Position numbers and translations under genes: made by a program. A stretch of DNA of 64,000 bases. Source: JABMMZ01 sp044341025 (lineage in GTDB: Bacteria; Bacteroidota; Bacteroidia; NS11-12g; UBA955). Below are positions 26,317-34,603 of the stretch, piece after piece; positions within the stretch are counted from its first letter, which is position 1, and each line of letters starts with the position of its first letter. Location of the stretch: positions 1 to 64,000 of the forward strand of contig JBIISM010000003.1 in the NCBI GenBank assembly GCA_044341025.1. Reading direction: 5' to 3'. The notes beneath the pieces are model-generated. The model was not told the origin of the DNA. It saw only the letters and a list, made by a program, of their open reading frames with translations, and did no database searches.

Positions 26317-26700
26317 ATGTTACTATCATTAGCTGGAAATAATCTGTCGGATTATCTGCCAATCTTTTTTATGTTCATAGCCGCAATGGCCTTTATTGTT
26401 CTCTCCATGGTTGCCACGCATGCACTAGGTCCGAAGAAACAATCTAAAATAAAACAGGATGCATTTGAGTGTGGAATCGAATCACAAGGAGACGCTAGAA
26501 CACCCTTTTCTATAAAGTATTTTTTAATTGCAATATTATTTGTCCTTTTTGATGTTGAAGTAATTTTTATGTATCCATGGGCAGTGAACTTCAAAACATT
26601 GGGCATAAATGGATTAATTGAAATGTTCATGTTCATGGGCTTTTTGGTTTTGGGCTTAATCTACATCATCCGCAAAGGCGCTTTAACCTGGGAGAAATAA
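26317..26700 (+). CDS. nuoA: NADH-quinone oxidoreductase subunit A
   Basis: 127 residues with three membrane helices; the loop FECGIESQGDARTPFSIKYF carries the conserved Cys of the quinone-site loop, and FDVEVIFMYPWA marks the second helix. It is part of the proton-pumping membrane arm near the quinone cavity. First gene of the 14-gene complex I operon (nuoA to nuoN), with its own promoter-like element upstream. Confidence 0.97.
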   Translation: MLLSLAGNNLSDYLPIFFMFIAAMAFIVLSMVATHALGPKKQSKIKQDAFECGIESQGDARTPFSIKYFLIAILFVLFDVEVIFMYPWAVNFKTLGINGLIEMFMFMGFLVLGLIYIIRKGALTWEK

Positions 26701-26745
26701 AAAAAACATTTTCATCGCATAATTGTCATTCTATAGTAAATAAAC

Positions 26746-27291
26746 ATGAGCATCGACATTAAACCCGAATTTAAGCCTGACGGCATTGAGGGTGCAGGAT
26801 TTTTCGCCACATCATTAGATAAGGTTGTCGGCTTGGCCAGAGCAAATTCTCTATGGCCTTTGCCGTTTGCAACGTCATGCTGCGGAATTGAATTTATGGC
26901 CACAATGGCATCGCATTACGACTTAGCACGTTTTGGTTCAGAAAGATTGAGTTTCTCTCCAAGACAAGCCGACTTGTTAATGGTAATGGGAACCATTTCT
27001 AAGAAGATGGGGCCAATTTTGCGCCAAGTATACGAGCAAATGGCTGAACCGAAATGGGTTTTGAGCATGGGAGCTTGTGCCAGCAGTGGCGGTATATTTG
27101 ACACCTACAGTGTTTTGCAAGGTATTGATAGAATTATTCCCGTAGATGTATACATTCCTGGCTGCCCACCAAGGCCTGAACAGGTTTTGGATGGTATTCT
27201 CAAGATTCAAGAGCTAACCAAATCTGAGAGCATCAGAAGACGCGATTCACCAGAATACAAAAAGATGTTAGAGCAATATGGAATTGAGTAA
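26746..27291 (+). CDS. nuoB: NADH-quinone oxidoreductase subunit B
   Basis: 181 residues; binds the terminal [4Fe-4S] cluster N2 that reduces quinone. The ligands are visible: the tandem Cys pair in ATSCCGIEFMA, the Cys in SMGACASSGGIF, and the Cys in YIPGCPPRPE. It ends 1 nt before the nuoC ATG. Confidence 0.97.
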   Translation: MSIDIKPEFKPDGIEGAGFFATSLDKVVGLARANSLWPLPFATSCCGIEFMATMASHYDLARFGSERLSFSPRQADLLMVMGTISKKMGPILRQVYEQMAEPKWVLSMGACASSGGIFDTYSVLQGIDRIIPVDVYIPGCPPRPEQVLDGILKIQELTKSESIRRRDSPEYKKMLEQYGIE

Positions 27292-27292
27292 T

Positions 27293-27802
27293 ATGGAGAC
27301 TAGCAATTTAAACGAGCTAATCAGCCAATCGCTGAAAAACCGTTACGCAGATAAATTTATCAGCGAAGAGCAACAGTACGATTTTACAAATTACACCATT
27401 GATAAATCTGTATTAATTGATGCTTTGGATTTTCTTAAAACAGACCCGGAAATTGCCTGCAACTTTTTAACAACCTTATGTGGCGTTCATATGCCTGAGC
27501 AAGAAGGTTCAGAGTTTGGCATGATGTATCAATTGCAAAATATGGAAAAAAATTTGCGAATCCGTGTTAAAATATGGATGTCTAAAGATGATTTACATGT
27601 GCCAACTGCAACGGGGATATGGCCAAGTGCCAATTGGATGGAACGCCAAGAATATGATTTCTTCGGATTCAAATTTGCAGGCCATCCTGATTTGAGACGC
27701 ATTCTTAATATGGATGAAATGAACTATTTCCCAATGAGAAAAGAATACCCATTGGAAGATGGATCTAGAGACGATAAAAACGATAAAATGTTTGGCAGAT
27801 AA
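27293..27802 (+). CDS. nuoC: NADH-quinone oxidoreductase subunit C
   Basis: 169 residues, the 30 kDa peripheral subunit. The conserved C-terminal segment is present: PTATGIWPSANWMERQEYDF, FGFKFAGHPDLRRIL and FPMRKEYPLED. The frame stays open 15 nt upstream, but ATG 27293 follows the nuoB stop after one base and is preferred. It is separate from nuoD (6 nt gap), not fused as in enterobacteria. Confidence 0.95.
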   Translation: METSNLNELISQSLKNRYADKFISEEQQYDFTNYTIDKSVLIDALDFLKTDPEIACNFLTTLCGVHMPEQEGSEFGMMYQLQNMEKNLRIRVKIWMSKDDLHVPTATGIWPSANWMERQEYDFFGFKFAGHPDLRRILNMDEMNYFPMRKEYPLEDGSRDDKNDKMFGR

Positions 27803-27807
27803 GCACC

Positions 27808-29010
27808 ATGAGCGACATTAAAAACATCGAAGCAACAGAGGTTCAAAAAGAATACAACATTCTTAACCTTGGACCCACCCACCCTGCTACCCACGGTATT
27901 TTCCAAAATGTACTGAAAATGGATGGTGAAATCATTATGCATGCCGAACCTACCATTGGATACATTCACCGTGCTTTCGAAAAATTAGCAGAACACAGGC
28001 CTTACAACCAAATTGCACCAATAACAGATCGACTCAACTACTGTTCATCACCAATCAACAACATGGGTTGGCATATGACAGTAGAAAAACTTATTGGCTG
28101 TGAAGTTCCAAAGCGTGCAGACTACATGCGTGTCATCATCATGGAATTGGCTCGTATTTCTGACCATATTATCTGTACCACCATTATCGGTCAAGATACC
28201 GGAGCAACCACTGGGTTTTTATACTTCTTCCAAATGCGTGAAAAGGTATATGAAATTTACGAGGAAGTTTGTGGCGCCCGTTTAACAACCAATATTGGAA
28301 GAGTGGGTGGGATGGAAAGAGACTTCTCTAAACGCGCAATAGAATTATTGAAAAAATTCTTAATTGAATTTCCTGAATATCTTAAAGAATTCCAAAGTCT
28401 AATTGAACGCAACAGAATCTTTATGGATAGAACCATTAACTGCGGGCCAATATCGGCCGAAAGGGCCTTGGCTTATGGATTTACTGGTCCTAACTTGAGG
28501 GCGGCGGGTGTTGACTATGATGTGCGTGTGGCCAATCCATACAGCCGTTATCAAGATTTTAATTTCAGCATTCCTATTGGAACGAATGGAGACACCTACG
28601 ACCGTTTTATGGTGCGCATTCAAGAGATGTGGGAAAGTATAAGCATTATCAATCAAGCGTTTGATGGATTGCCAGAAGGACCGATACATGCTGATGTGCC
28701 AAATTTCTACCTGCCAGATAAACAAGAAGTTTACAGCAAAATGGAAGCCCTAATTTACCATTTCAAAATTGTAATGGGTGAAACCGCAATCCCTAAAGGC
28801 GAAGTATACCATTCAGTAGAAGGCGGAAACGGTGAATTGGGCTATTATCTTATCAGCGATGGAGGCAGAACGCCTTACAGATTGCATTTTAGAAGGCCAT
28901 GTTTTATATACTACCAGGCATACCCTGAAATGATAACCAATGGACTCCTAAGCGATGCTATTTTAACCATGAGTAGCATGAATGTGATAGCAGGAGAATT
29001 AGACGCATAA
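27808..29010 (+). CDS. nuoD: NADH-quinone oxidoreductase subunit D
   Basis: 400 residues, the 49 kDa subunit lining the quinone cavity with NuoB. LGPTHPATHGIFQN near the N-terminus holds the quinone-site His, and YIHRAFEKLAEHRPYNQ, the family Arg/Asp stretch GGMERDFSK, and the C-terminal RPCFIYYQAYPEM with SMNVIAGELDA are standard. Followed by a 45-nt gap to nuoE. Confidence 0.97.
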   Translation: MSDIKNIEATEVQKEYNILNLGPTHPATHGIFQNVLKMDGEIIMHAEPTIGYIHRAFEKLAEHRPYNQIAPITDRLNYCSSPINNMGWHMTVEKLIGCEVPKRADYMRVIIMELARISDHIICTTIIGQDTGATTGFLYFFQMREKVYEIYEEVCGARLTTNIGRVGGMERDFSKRAIELLKKFLIEFPEYLKEFQSLIERNRIFMDRTINCGPISAERALAYGFTGPNLRAAGVDYDVRVANPYSRYQDFNFSIPIGTNGDTYDRFMVRIQEMWESISIINQAFDGLPEGPIHADVPNFYLPDKQEVYSKMEALIYHFKIVMGETAIPKGEVYHSVEGGNGELGYYLISDGGRTPYRLHFRRPCFIYYQAYPEMITNGLLSDAILTMSSMNVIAGELDA

Positions 29011-29055
29011 AAAAGAAAAAAATTAAGTACCACTTAAAAGAATATTAAAGAACTC

Positions 29056-29577
29056 ATGGCACAAACCACAGACATAAGTTTTAAAGAAGAAAGCCTAGAA
29101 CTTATTCAGAAAATTACCAAAAGGTATCCTGATGGCAAACATAAATCAGCCCTTATTCCTGTTTTGCACATTGCACAGGCAGAGTTCGGTGGATGGTTAA
29201 GTCCTCAGACTATGGACCTAGTTGCTGAGGTTTTAAGACTTAAACCGATTGAAGTATACGAAGTAGCTTCATTTTATAGCATGTTTAATTTGCAGCCCGT
29301 TGGTAAATGTTTAATTGAAGTTTGCCGAACCAGCAGCTGTTGGTTATGCGGCGCTGAAGACATCATCAACCACCTTGAACAGAAATTAAACATAAAAGTT
29401 GGGGAAACAAGTTCGGATGGCATGTTTACTTTAAAAGCAGTTGAATGCTTGGGTAGCTGTGGAACTGCTCCAATGATGCAAGTGGGTGCCGACTACCATG
29501 AAAACTTAAGTATTGAAAAAGTAGACAAGTTGGTTGACGGATTCAAACAAGAAAACAAACAAAGCCGTTACTGTTAA
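29056..29577 (+). CDS. nuoE: NADH-quinone oxidoreductase subunit E
   Basis: 173 residues, thioredoxin-fold subunit with [2Fe-2S] cluster N1a. The four Cys ligands appear as CRTSSCWLCG (two of these three) and CLGSCGTAPMMQVG. EVYEVASFYSMFNLQPVGK precedes them, as in the family. It ends 2 nt before nuoF; together they form the NADH-dehydrogenase module. Confidence 0.95.
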   Translation: MAQTTDISFKEESLELIQKITKRYPDGKHKSALIPVLHIAQAEFGGWLSPQTMDLVAEVLRLKPIEVYEVASFYSMFNLQPVGKCLIEVCRTSSCWLCGAEDIINHLEQKLNIKVGETSSDGMFTLKAVECLGSCGTAPMMQVGADYHENLSIEKVDKLVDGFKQENKQSRYC

Positions 29578-29579
29578 TT

Positions 29580-30917
29580 ATGAGCAGAAAGTTATTACTT
29601 AAAAACGATCATATACCGGGTATTGCTGGCCTTAAAACCTATAAAGAAAATGGTGGATACACTGCCATGGAAAAGGCTTTAAAAACCATGAGTCCAGAAG
29701 CACTTTTAGAAGAAGTAAAAACTTCAGGACTAAGAGGCCGCGGTGGCGCAGGTTTTCCTACAGGAATGAAATGGAGCTTTTTGGCCAAGCCTGAAGGTGT
29801 TCCAAGATACTTGGTGGTAAATGCCGACGAAAGCGAACCGGGTACTTTTAAAGACCGTTACTTAATGGAGCGCATTCCCCATTTGCTTATTGAGGGTATG
29901 ATCATATCTAGTTTTTCACTTGGAGCTAATAGTGCCTACATCTATGTTAGAGGTGAGTATTTTTATGTTTCACGAATTCTAGAGCAAGCCATCGAAGAAG
30001 CATACGCTTCAGGTTTATTGGGAAAAAATATTTTAGGTACCGGTTACGATTTGGACATCTATGTTCAAATAGGTGCTGGTGCATACATCTGTGGTGAAGA
30101 AACTGCCTTATTAGAAAGCTTAGAAGGCAAACGTGGCAATCCACGCATTAAACCTCCATTCCCGGCAATTGCTGGTTTATATGGTTGCCCTACAGTGGTA
30201 AACAATGTGGAGACCATCGCTGCAATAGTGCCTATAATTGAAATGGGTGGTGCTGAATATGCTAAAATTGGAATTGGAAGAAGCACTGGAACCAAATTAA
30301 TTTCTGCCTCAGGCCATATCAACAAACCTGGTGTTTATGAAATCGAAATGGGATTGCCTGTTGAAGAATTTATTTATTCTGAAGAATATTGCGGTGGTAT
30401 TAAAGGTGGAAGAAAGATGAAAGCCGTTGTGGCTGGAGGTTCTTCTGTTCCGATTTTACCAACTGATTTAATTTTAAAAACAGCCGCTGGAGAACCGCGT
30501 TTAATGAGCTATGAAAGCCTAGGAGAAGGTGGATTCATTACTGGAACTATGCTCGGCTCAGGCGGATTCATTGTTATGGATGAAGACACCAGCATTGTAA
30601 AAAATTTATATACTTTCTCTCGTTTCTACCACCATGAAAGCTGCGGACAATGCAGTCCTTGCCGCGAAGGAACAGGATGGATGGAGAAAATACTTCATAA
30701 AATTTTGGACGGCAAAGGCACTTTAAAGGACATTGATTTACTTTGGGATATTCAAAGTAAAATTGAAGGTAAAACCATTTGTCCTCTTGGAGAAGCTGCG
30801 GCATGGCCTGTGGCCGCTGCCATCAGGCATTTCAGACCAGAATTTGAAGCGTATGTTACAAATCCTGAAAGCATAAAAGACGTTAAACATTATTACAGAC
30901 TCAACCCAACCGTATAA
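29580..30917 (+). CDS. nuoF: NADH-quinone oxidoreductase subunit F
   Basis: 445 residues. Binds NADH and FMN and cluster N3. LRGRGGAGFPTGMKWSF is the NADH/FMN glycine-rich motif, YICGEETALLESLEGKRGNP follows, and ESCGQCSPCREGTGW plus the downstream Cys in TICPLGEAAAWP are the [4Fe-4S] ligands. Length is normal. Confidence 0.97.
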   Translation: MSRKLLLKNDHIPGIAGLKTYKENGGYTAMEKALKTMSPEALLEEVKTSGLRGRGGAGFPTGMKWSFLAKPEGVPRYLVVNADESEPGTFKDRYLMERIPHLLIEGMIISSFSLGANSAYIYVRGEYFYVSRILEQAIEEAYASGLLGKNILGTGYDLDIYVQIGAGAYICGEETALLESLEGKRGNPRIKPPFPAIAGLYGCPTVVNNVETIAAIVPIIEMGGAEYAKIGIGRSTGTKLISASGHINKPGVYEIEMGLPVEEFIYSEEYCGGIKGGRKMKAVVAGGSSVPILPTDLILKTAAGEPRLMSYESLGEGGFITGTMLGSGGFIVMDEDTSIVKNLYTFSRFYHHESCGQCSPCREGTGWMEKILHKILDGKGTLKDIDLLWDIQSKIEGKTICPLGEAAAWPVAAAIRHFRPEFEAYVTNPESIKDVKHYYRLNPTV

Positions 30918-30940
30918 TCCCATTCACCAAAATTTAAGCA

Positions 30941-31984
30941 ATGGTAAAATTAACAATTGACGATATTCCAGTAGAAGTTCCGAAAGGAACAACCATACTG
31001 CAAGCTGCGCGCCTTATTGGTGGAGATGTAACTCCGCCAGCAATGTGTTATTACAGCAAATTAAAAACCAGCGGTGGGTATTGCAGAACCTGCATCGTAA
31101 AAGTAGAGCAAGGTTCTGAAAAAGATCCACGTCCTATTCCAAAACCAGTTGCCAGCTGCCGAACCGAGGTAGCGGAAGGCATGGTGGTGCGCAATATTAC
31201 TTCGCCGGAAAATTTGGAAGCAAGAGCAGGTGTTGTTGAATTGCTATTGGTAAACCATCCATTGGATTGTCCAGTATGCGACCAAGCAGGCGAATGCCAC
31301 TTGCAAGATTTGGCTTACGAAAATGGAAAAGAAGAAACGCGTTACGAATTTGAACGCAGAGAATTTGAACCAATTGACATTGGAGACAAAATTAAATTAC
31401 ACATGAACCGTTGCATTATGTGTTTCCGTTGCGTAAAAGTAGCCGATCAAATTACAGATGGCCGTTGTCATGGCGTAATCAACCGTGGTGATGCTGCTGA
31501 AATTTCAACCTATATTGAAAAAGCAATCGATAACGATTTTTCAGGAAATGTTATTGACGTTTGCCCAGTTGGTGCATTAACCGATAGAACCTTCCGATTT
31601 AAAAGCCGTGTTTGGTACACCAAACCAGTTGATGCGCATAGAGATTGTAGCAAATGTTGCGGTAAAGTAAGACTTTGGAACCAAGGTGAAGAAGTGTTGC
31701 GCGTAACAGCTAGAAAAGACCAATGGGGTGAAGTAATGGACAATGAAGATGGCAGCACTGCATGGATTTGCAATGATTGCCGTTTTGATAAAAAACACAT
31801 CAACGATTGGACCATAGAAGGCCCATCAGAAATAAACAGACATTCTGTGATATCTGCAAACCATTACGACACATTGAGAAACATCAAAGCGGACACTTTG
31901 CGCATGCTGGGCGGAAAACCACATGGCGAAAAAGTAGACCTAGGCATTGGTGCGCTTGACCCTAACAACCAACATAAACAATAG
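30941..31984 (+). CDS. nuoG: NADH-quinone oxidoreductase subunit G, short form
   Basis: 347 residues instead of the roughly 700-900 of most NuoG. The N-terminal ferredoxin domain carries [2Fe-2S] N1b (CYYSKLKTSGGYCRTC ... PVASC), then the N5 region (DCPVCDQAGECHLQDLA) and N4 (CIMCFRCVKVADQ ... VIDVCPVGALT). A further Cys-containing segment (HRDCSKCCGKVRLW; WICNDCRF) corresponds to the small Fe-S domain, after which the protein stops: the molybdopterin-like C-terminal domain is missing. The reading frame ends cleanly and nuoH follows after 12 nt, so this is not a recent frameshift. Similarly short NuoG proteins are, as I recall, usual in Bacteroidota. Confidence 0.94.
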   Translation: MVKLTIDDIPVEVPKGTTILQAARLIGGDVTPPAMCYYSKLKTSGGYCRTCIVKVEQGSEKDPRPIPKPVASCRTEVAEGMVVRNITSPENLEARAGVVELLLVNHPLDCPVCDQAGECHLQDLAYENGKEETRYEFERREFEPIDIGDKIKLHMNRCIMCFRCVKVADQITDGRCHGVINRGDAAEISTYIEKAIDNDFSGNVIDVCPVGALTDRTFRFKSRVWYTKPVDAHRDCSKCCGKVRLWNQGEEVLRVTARKDQWGEVMDNEDGSTAWICNDCRFDKKHINDWTIEGPSEINRHSVISANHYDTLRNIKADTLRMLGGKPHGEKVDLGIGALDPNNQHKQ

Positions 31985-31996
31985 AATAAAAAAGAA

Positions 31997-33022
31997 ATGG
32001 ATCCATTGTTATTTAAAGCAATCTTGGTAATTGCAGTGTTTGGAATAACACTGATAGTTGCCTTATATTCTACATTTGGTGAGCGCAAAATCGCAGCTGT
32101 AATGCAAGACCGCGTTGGTCCAAACAGAGCAGGGCCTTTTGGTTTGTTGCAACCACTTGCTGATGGCATTAAAATGTTCATGAAGCAAGAGTTAATTCCT
32201 TCGGTTTCGAACAAGTGGTTATTTATTATTGGTCCTTGTATCGCTATGTTAACAGCCTGCATGACAGGTGTGGTTATTCCTTGGGGGGGCAGCTTGACCT
32301 TTGGTGATCAAGTTTTTGAATTGCAAATCGCCGATTTAAACATCGGAATTTTATATTTATTTGGCGTTGTTTCATTAGGTGTATACGGCATCATGATTGG
32401 TGGCTGGGCATCTAACAACAAATTCTCACTAATTGGAGCCATCCGTGCATCTTCACAAATGATCAGTTACGAGATAGCAATGGGTATGGCCATCATCGCT
32501 TTGGTAATGAGCACAGGTACTTTAAGTTTAAAAGAAATTGTGATGCAACAAGATGCTGGTTTGGCAAATATTGTTTACCAACCTTTGGGCTTCTTAATCT
32601 TCTTGGTTTGTGCATTTGCCGAGACCAACAGAGCACCTTTCGATTTGCCTGAATGTGAAACAGAATTAATTGGCGGATACCACACTGAATATTCATCATT
32701 GAAATTGGGCTTTTATTTATTTGCCGAATACATCAATATGTTTATTTCATCTGCGGTAATTGTATCGTTTTACTTTGGCGGTTACAACTTTCCTTTCCAA
32801 CATGAGTTGGGCTTGGATGGCAACTTATTAACCATCGTGCAAACTTTAGTATTCTTTGGAAAAATATTCTTCTTCGTATTCTTCTTTATGTGGGTGCGTT
32901 GGACAATACCTAGGTTCCGTTACGACCAATTGATGCACCTTGGTTGGAAAGTATTATTGCCATTAGCCTTGTTCAATATTTTTGCAACAGGCCTAGTAAT
33001 GTGGGGGATGGGAAAATTATAA
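31997..33022 (+). CDS. nuoH: NADH-quinone oxidoreductase subunit H
   Basis: 341 residues, eight or so membrane helices, forming the quinone entry channel. GERKIAAVMQDRVGPNRAGP, GLLQPLADGIKMFMKQE, and AETNRAPFDLPECETELIGG, with the acidic residues of the E-channel, are textbook NuoH motifs. Followed by a 67-nt gap to nuoI. Confidence 0.97.
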   Translation: MDPLLFKAILVIAVFGITLIVALYSTFGERKIAAVMQDRVGPNRAGPFGLLQPLADGIKMFMKQELIPSVSNKWLFIIGPCIAMLTACMTGVVIPWGGSLTFGDQVFELQIADLNIGILYLFGVVSLGVYGIMIGGWASNNKFSLIGAIRASSQMISYEIAMGMAIIALVMSTGTLSLKEIVMQQDAGLANIVYQPLGFLIFLVCAFAETNRAPFDLPECETELIGGYHTEYSSLKLGFYLFAEYINMFISSAVIVSFYFGGYNFPFQHELGLDGNLLTIVQTLVFFGKIFFFVFFFMWVRWTIPRFRYDQLMHLGWKVLLPLALFNIFATGLVMWGMGKL

Positions 33023-33089
33023 TTTAAAAAACACGGACAATTATTGTTAAAAACAATTCTTAACTGAAGAAAAAAATACCAATTGAAAA

Positions 33090-33692
33090 ATGCTGACAAA
33101 TAGAAGTAAACAAGTGGTCAAAAAAGAGATGACAATCATGGAGAAGGCATATTTACCTGCTATCTTCAGTGGAATGCTCATTACTTTCAAACACATATTC
33201 ATGAAAAAGGCGACCATTCGTTACCCTGAACAGGTTAGAGAGTTTGCCCCAGTTTACCGCGGACAACACGTCTTAAAATTAGATGAAGCTGGAGCAGAAC
33301 GATGCACTGCATGTGGTTTGTGCGCTGTCGCTTGCCCTGCTGAAGCCATTACCATGGTGGCAGAGGAAAGAAAGAAAGGCGAAGAACATTTATACCGCGA
33401 AGAGAAATATGCATCTACATACGAAATCAATATGTTAAGGTGTATTTTTTGTGGTTTGTGTGAAGAGGCTTGTCCAAAAGAAGCAATATTCTTAACCGAC
33501 AGAATTGTGCCTAGCACTTTCGAACGCGATGAATTCATTTATGGAAAAGATAAATTGGTTGAAACAATCGACCAAAAAGTAGACGTTACCAAAAGACAAA
33601 CACCTGAAGTTTTAGAATTCAAAAAAGACAAGAACCACAAACACAATAGAACCTTTCTTGACAGGGTATTAAAACCAAGTAGCAAACACTAA
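33090..33692 (+). CDS. nuoI: NADH-quinone oxidoreductase subunit I
   Basis: 200 residues. Two ferredoxin-type [4Fe-4S] motifs, CTACGLCAVACPAEA and CIFCGLCEEACPKEA, give clusters N6a and N6b on the path to N2. An amphipathic N-terminal segment (YLPAIFSGMLITFKH) lies on the membrane. I keep ATG 33090; ATG 33138 is a possible later start, but the upstream residues look like those of relatives. The C-terminus is basic. Confidence 0.96.
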   Translation: MLTNRSKQVVKKEMTIMEKAYLPAIFSGMLITFKHIFMKKATIRYPEQVREFAPVYRGQHVLKLDEAGAERCTACGLCAVACPAEAITMVAEERKKGEEHLYREEKYASTYEINMLRCIFCGLCEEACPKEAIFLTDRIVPSTFERDEFIYGKDKLVETIDQKVDVTKRQTPEVLEFKKDKNHKHNRTFLDRVLKPSSKH

Positions 33693-33752
33693 TTTAGTGG
33701 ATAAAAGTCAAATTAAAACCACTCCAATTCAACGTAATTCGCAAACAATTAA

Positions 33753-34256
33753 ATGAGCCTTACCCAATATATCTTCTGGTTTTTATCATTCCTAGCATTG
33801 ATGAGCAGCTTGATGGTCGTATTTACTAAAAACGCTGTTTACAGCGTGCTTTGTCTAATCATCACCTTCTTTGCCATTGCTGGACATTACCTTTTGCTAA
33901 ATGCACAATTTTTAGCAGCTGTTCATATCATTGTATACGCAGGTGCCATTATGGTGCTTTTCTTATACGTGATTATGATGCTTAACCAAAACAAAGACAC
34001 TGAGCCCAAAAAGCATCCATACTTAATGGTTATTTCTGTAATTGCCTCTGGATTATTGATGTTAACCATGGTTGGAACCGTTAAAAGTGCTGAACTACCT
34101 GGAAGCACGATAGCAGATGCACAAGTAGGAACAATTGAAAAGCTTGGACAAGTATTGTTCACTGACTTTCTATTGCCATTTGAAGTATCTTCAATTTTAT
34201 TCTTAGCAGCAATGGTAGGTGCTGTGTATTTATCTAAAAACAAACTTCAATCGTAA
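33753..34256 (+). CDS. nuoJ: NADH-quinone oxidoreductase subunit J
   Basis: 167 residues with five membrane helices, the loop-helix subunit next to NuoK. FLAAVHIIVYAGAIMVLFLY followed by VIMMLN is the diagnostic stretch, containing the pi-bulge helix. The stop TAA shares one base with the nuoK ATG. Confidence 0.95.
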   Translation: MSLTQYIFWFLSFLALMSSLMVVFTKNAVYSVLCLIITFFAIAGHYLLLNAQFLAAVHIIVYAGAIMVLFLYVIMMLNQNKDTEPKKHPYLMVISVIASGLLMLTMVGTVKSAELPGSTIADAQVGTIEKLGQVLFTDFLLPFEVSSILFLAAMVGAVYLSKNKLQS

Positions 34257-34573
34257 TGCAGAATTTACACGGAATTCCGATCGACTATTACGTAATATTA
34301 AGTACCGCATTATTTTGTGTAGGTGCCTTAGGTGTAATGCTTAGACGCAATGCCATCATTATTTTTATGTGTGTGGAGCTTATGCTTAATGCCGTAAATT
34401 TATTGCTTGTGGCTTTTTCATCATACTTTGGAGACAGTCAAGCCCAAGTATTTGTATTTTTTATTATGGCAGTAGCCGCAGCTGAAGTAGCAGTAGGACT
34501 GGCAATCTTAATCATGATATACCGAAATGCTGGTACCAGTGATACAGATGTATTGACTAAATTAAAATGGTAA
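34256..34573 (+). CDS. nuoK: NADH-quinone oxidoreductase subunit K
   Basis: 105 residues, three membrane helices, MrpC-like antiporter partner. The proton-path glutamates are visible in FMCVELMLNAVNLLLVAFS and AAAEVAVGLAILI. Start overlaps the nuoJ stop by one base. Confidence 0.96.
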   Translation: MQNLHGIPIDYYVILSTALFCVGALGVMLRRNAIIIFMCVELMLNAVNLLLVAFSSYFGDSQAQVFVFFIMAVAAAEVAVGLAILIMIYRNAGTSDTDVLTKLKW

Positions 34574-34603
34574 GCACAATCGATATAAAGGCATACAAAT
34601 AGA

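Noticed and set aside
30941..31984. Short nuoG as a frameshifted pseudogene
   Set aside because: A clean stop, 12-nt gap to nuoH and no remnant of the missing domain downstream in any frame.
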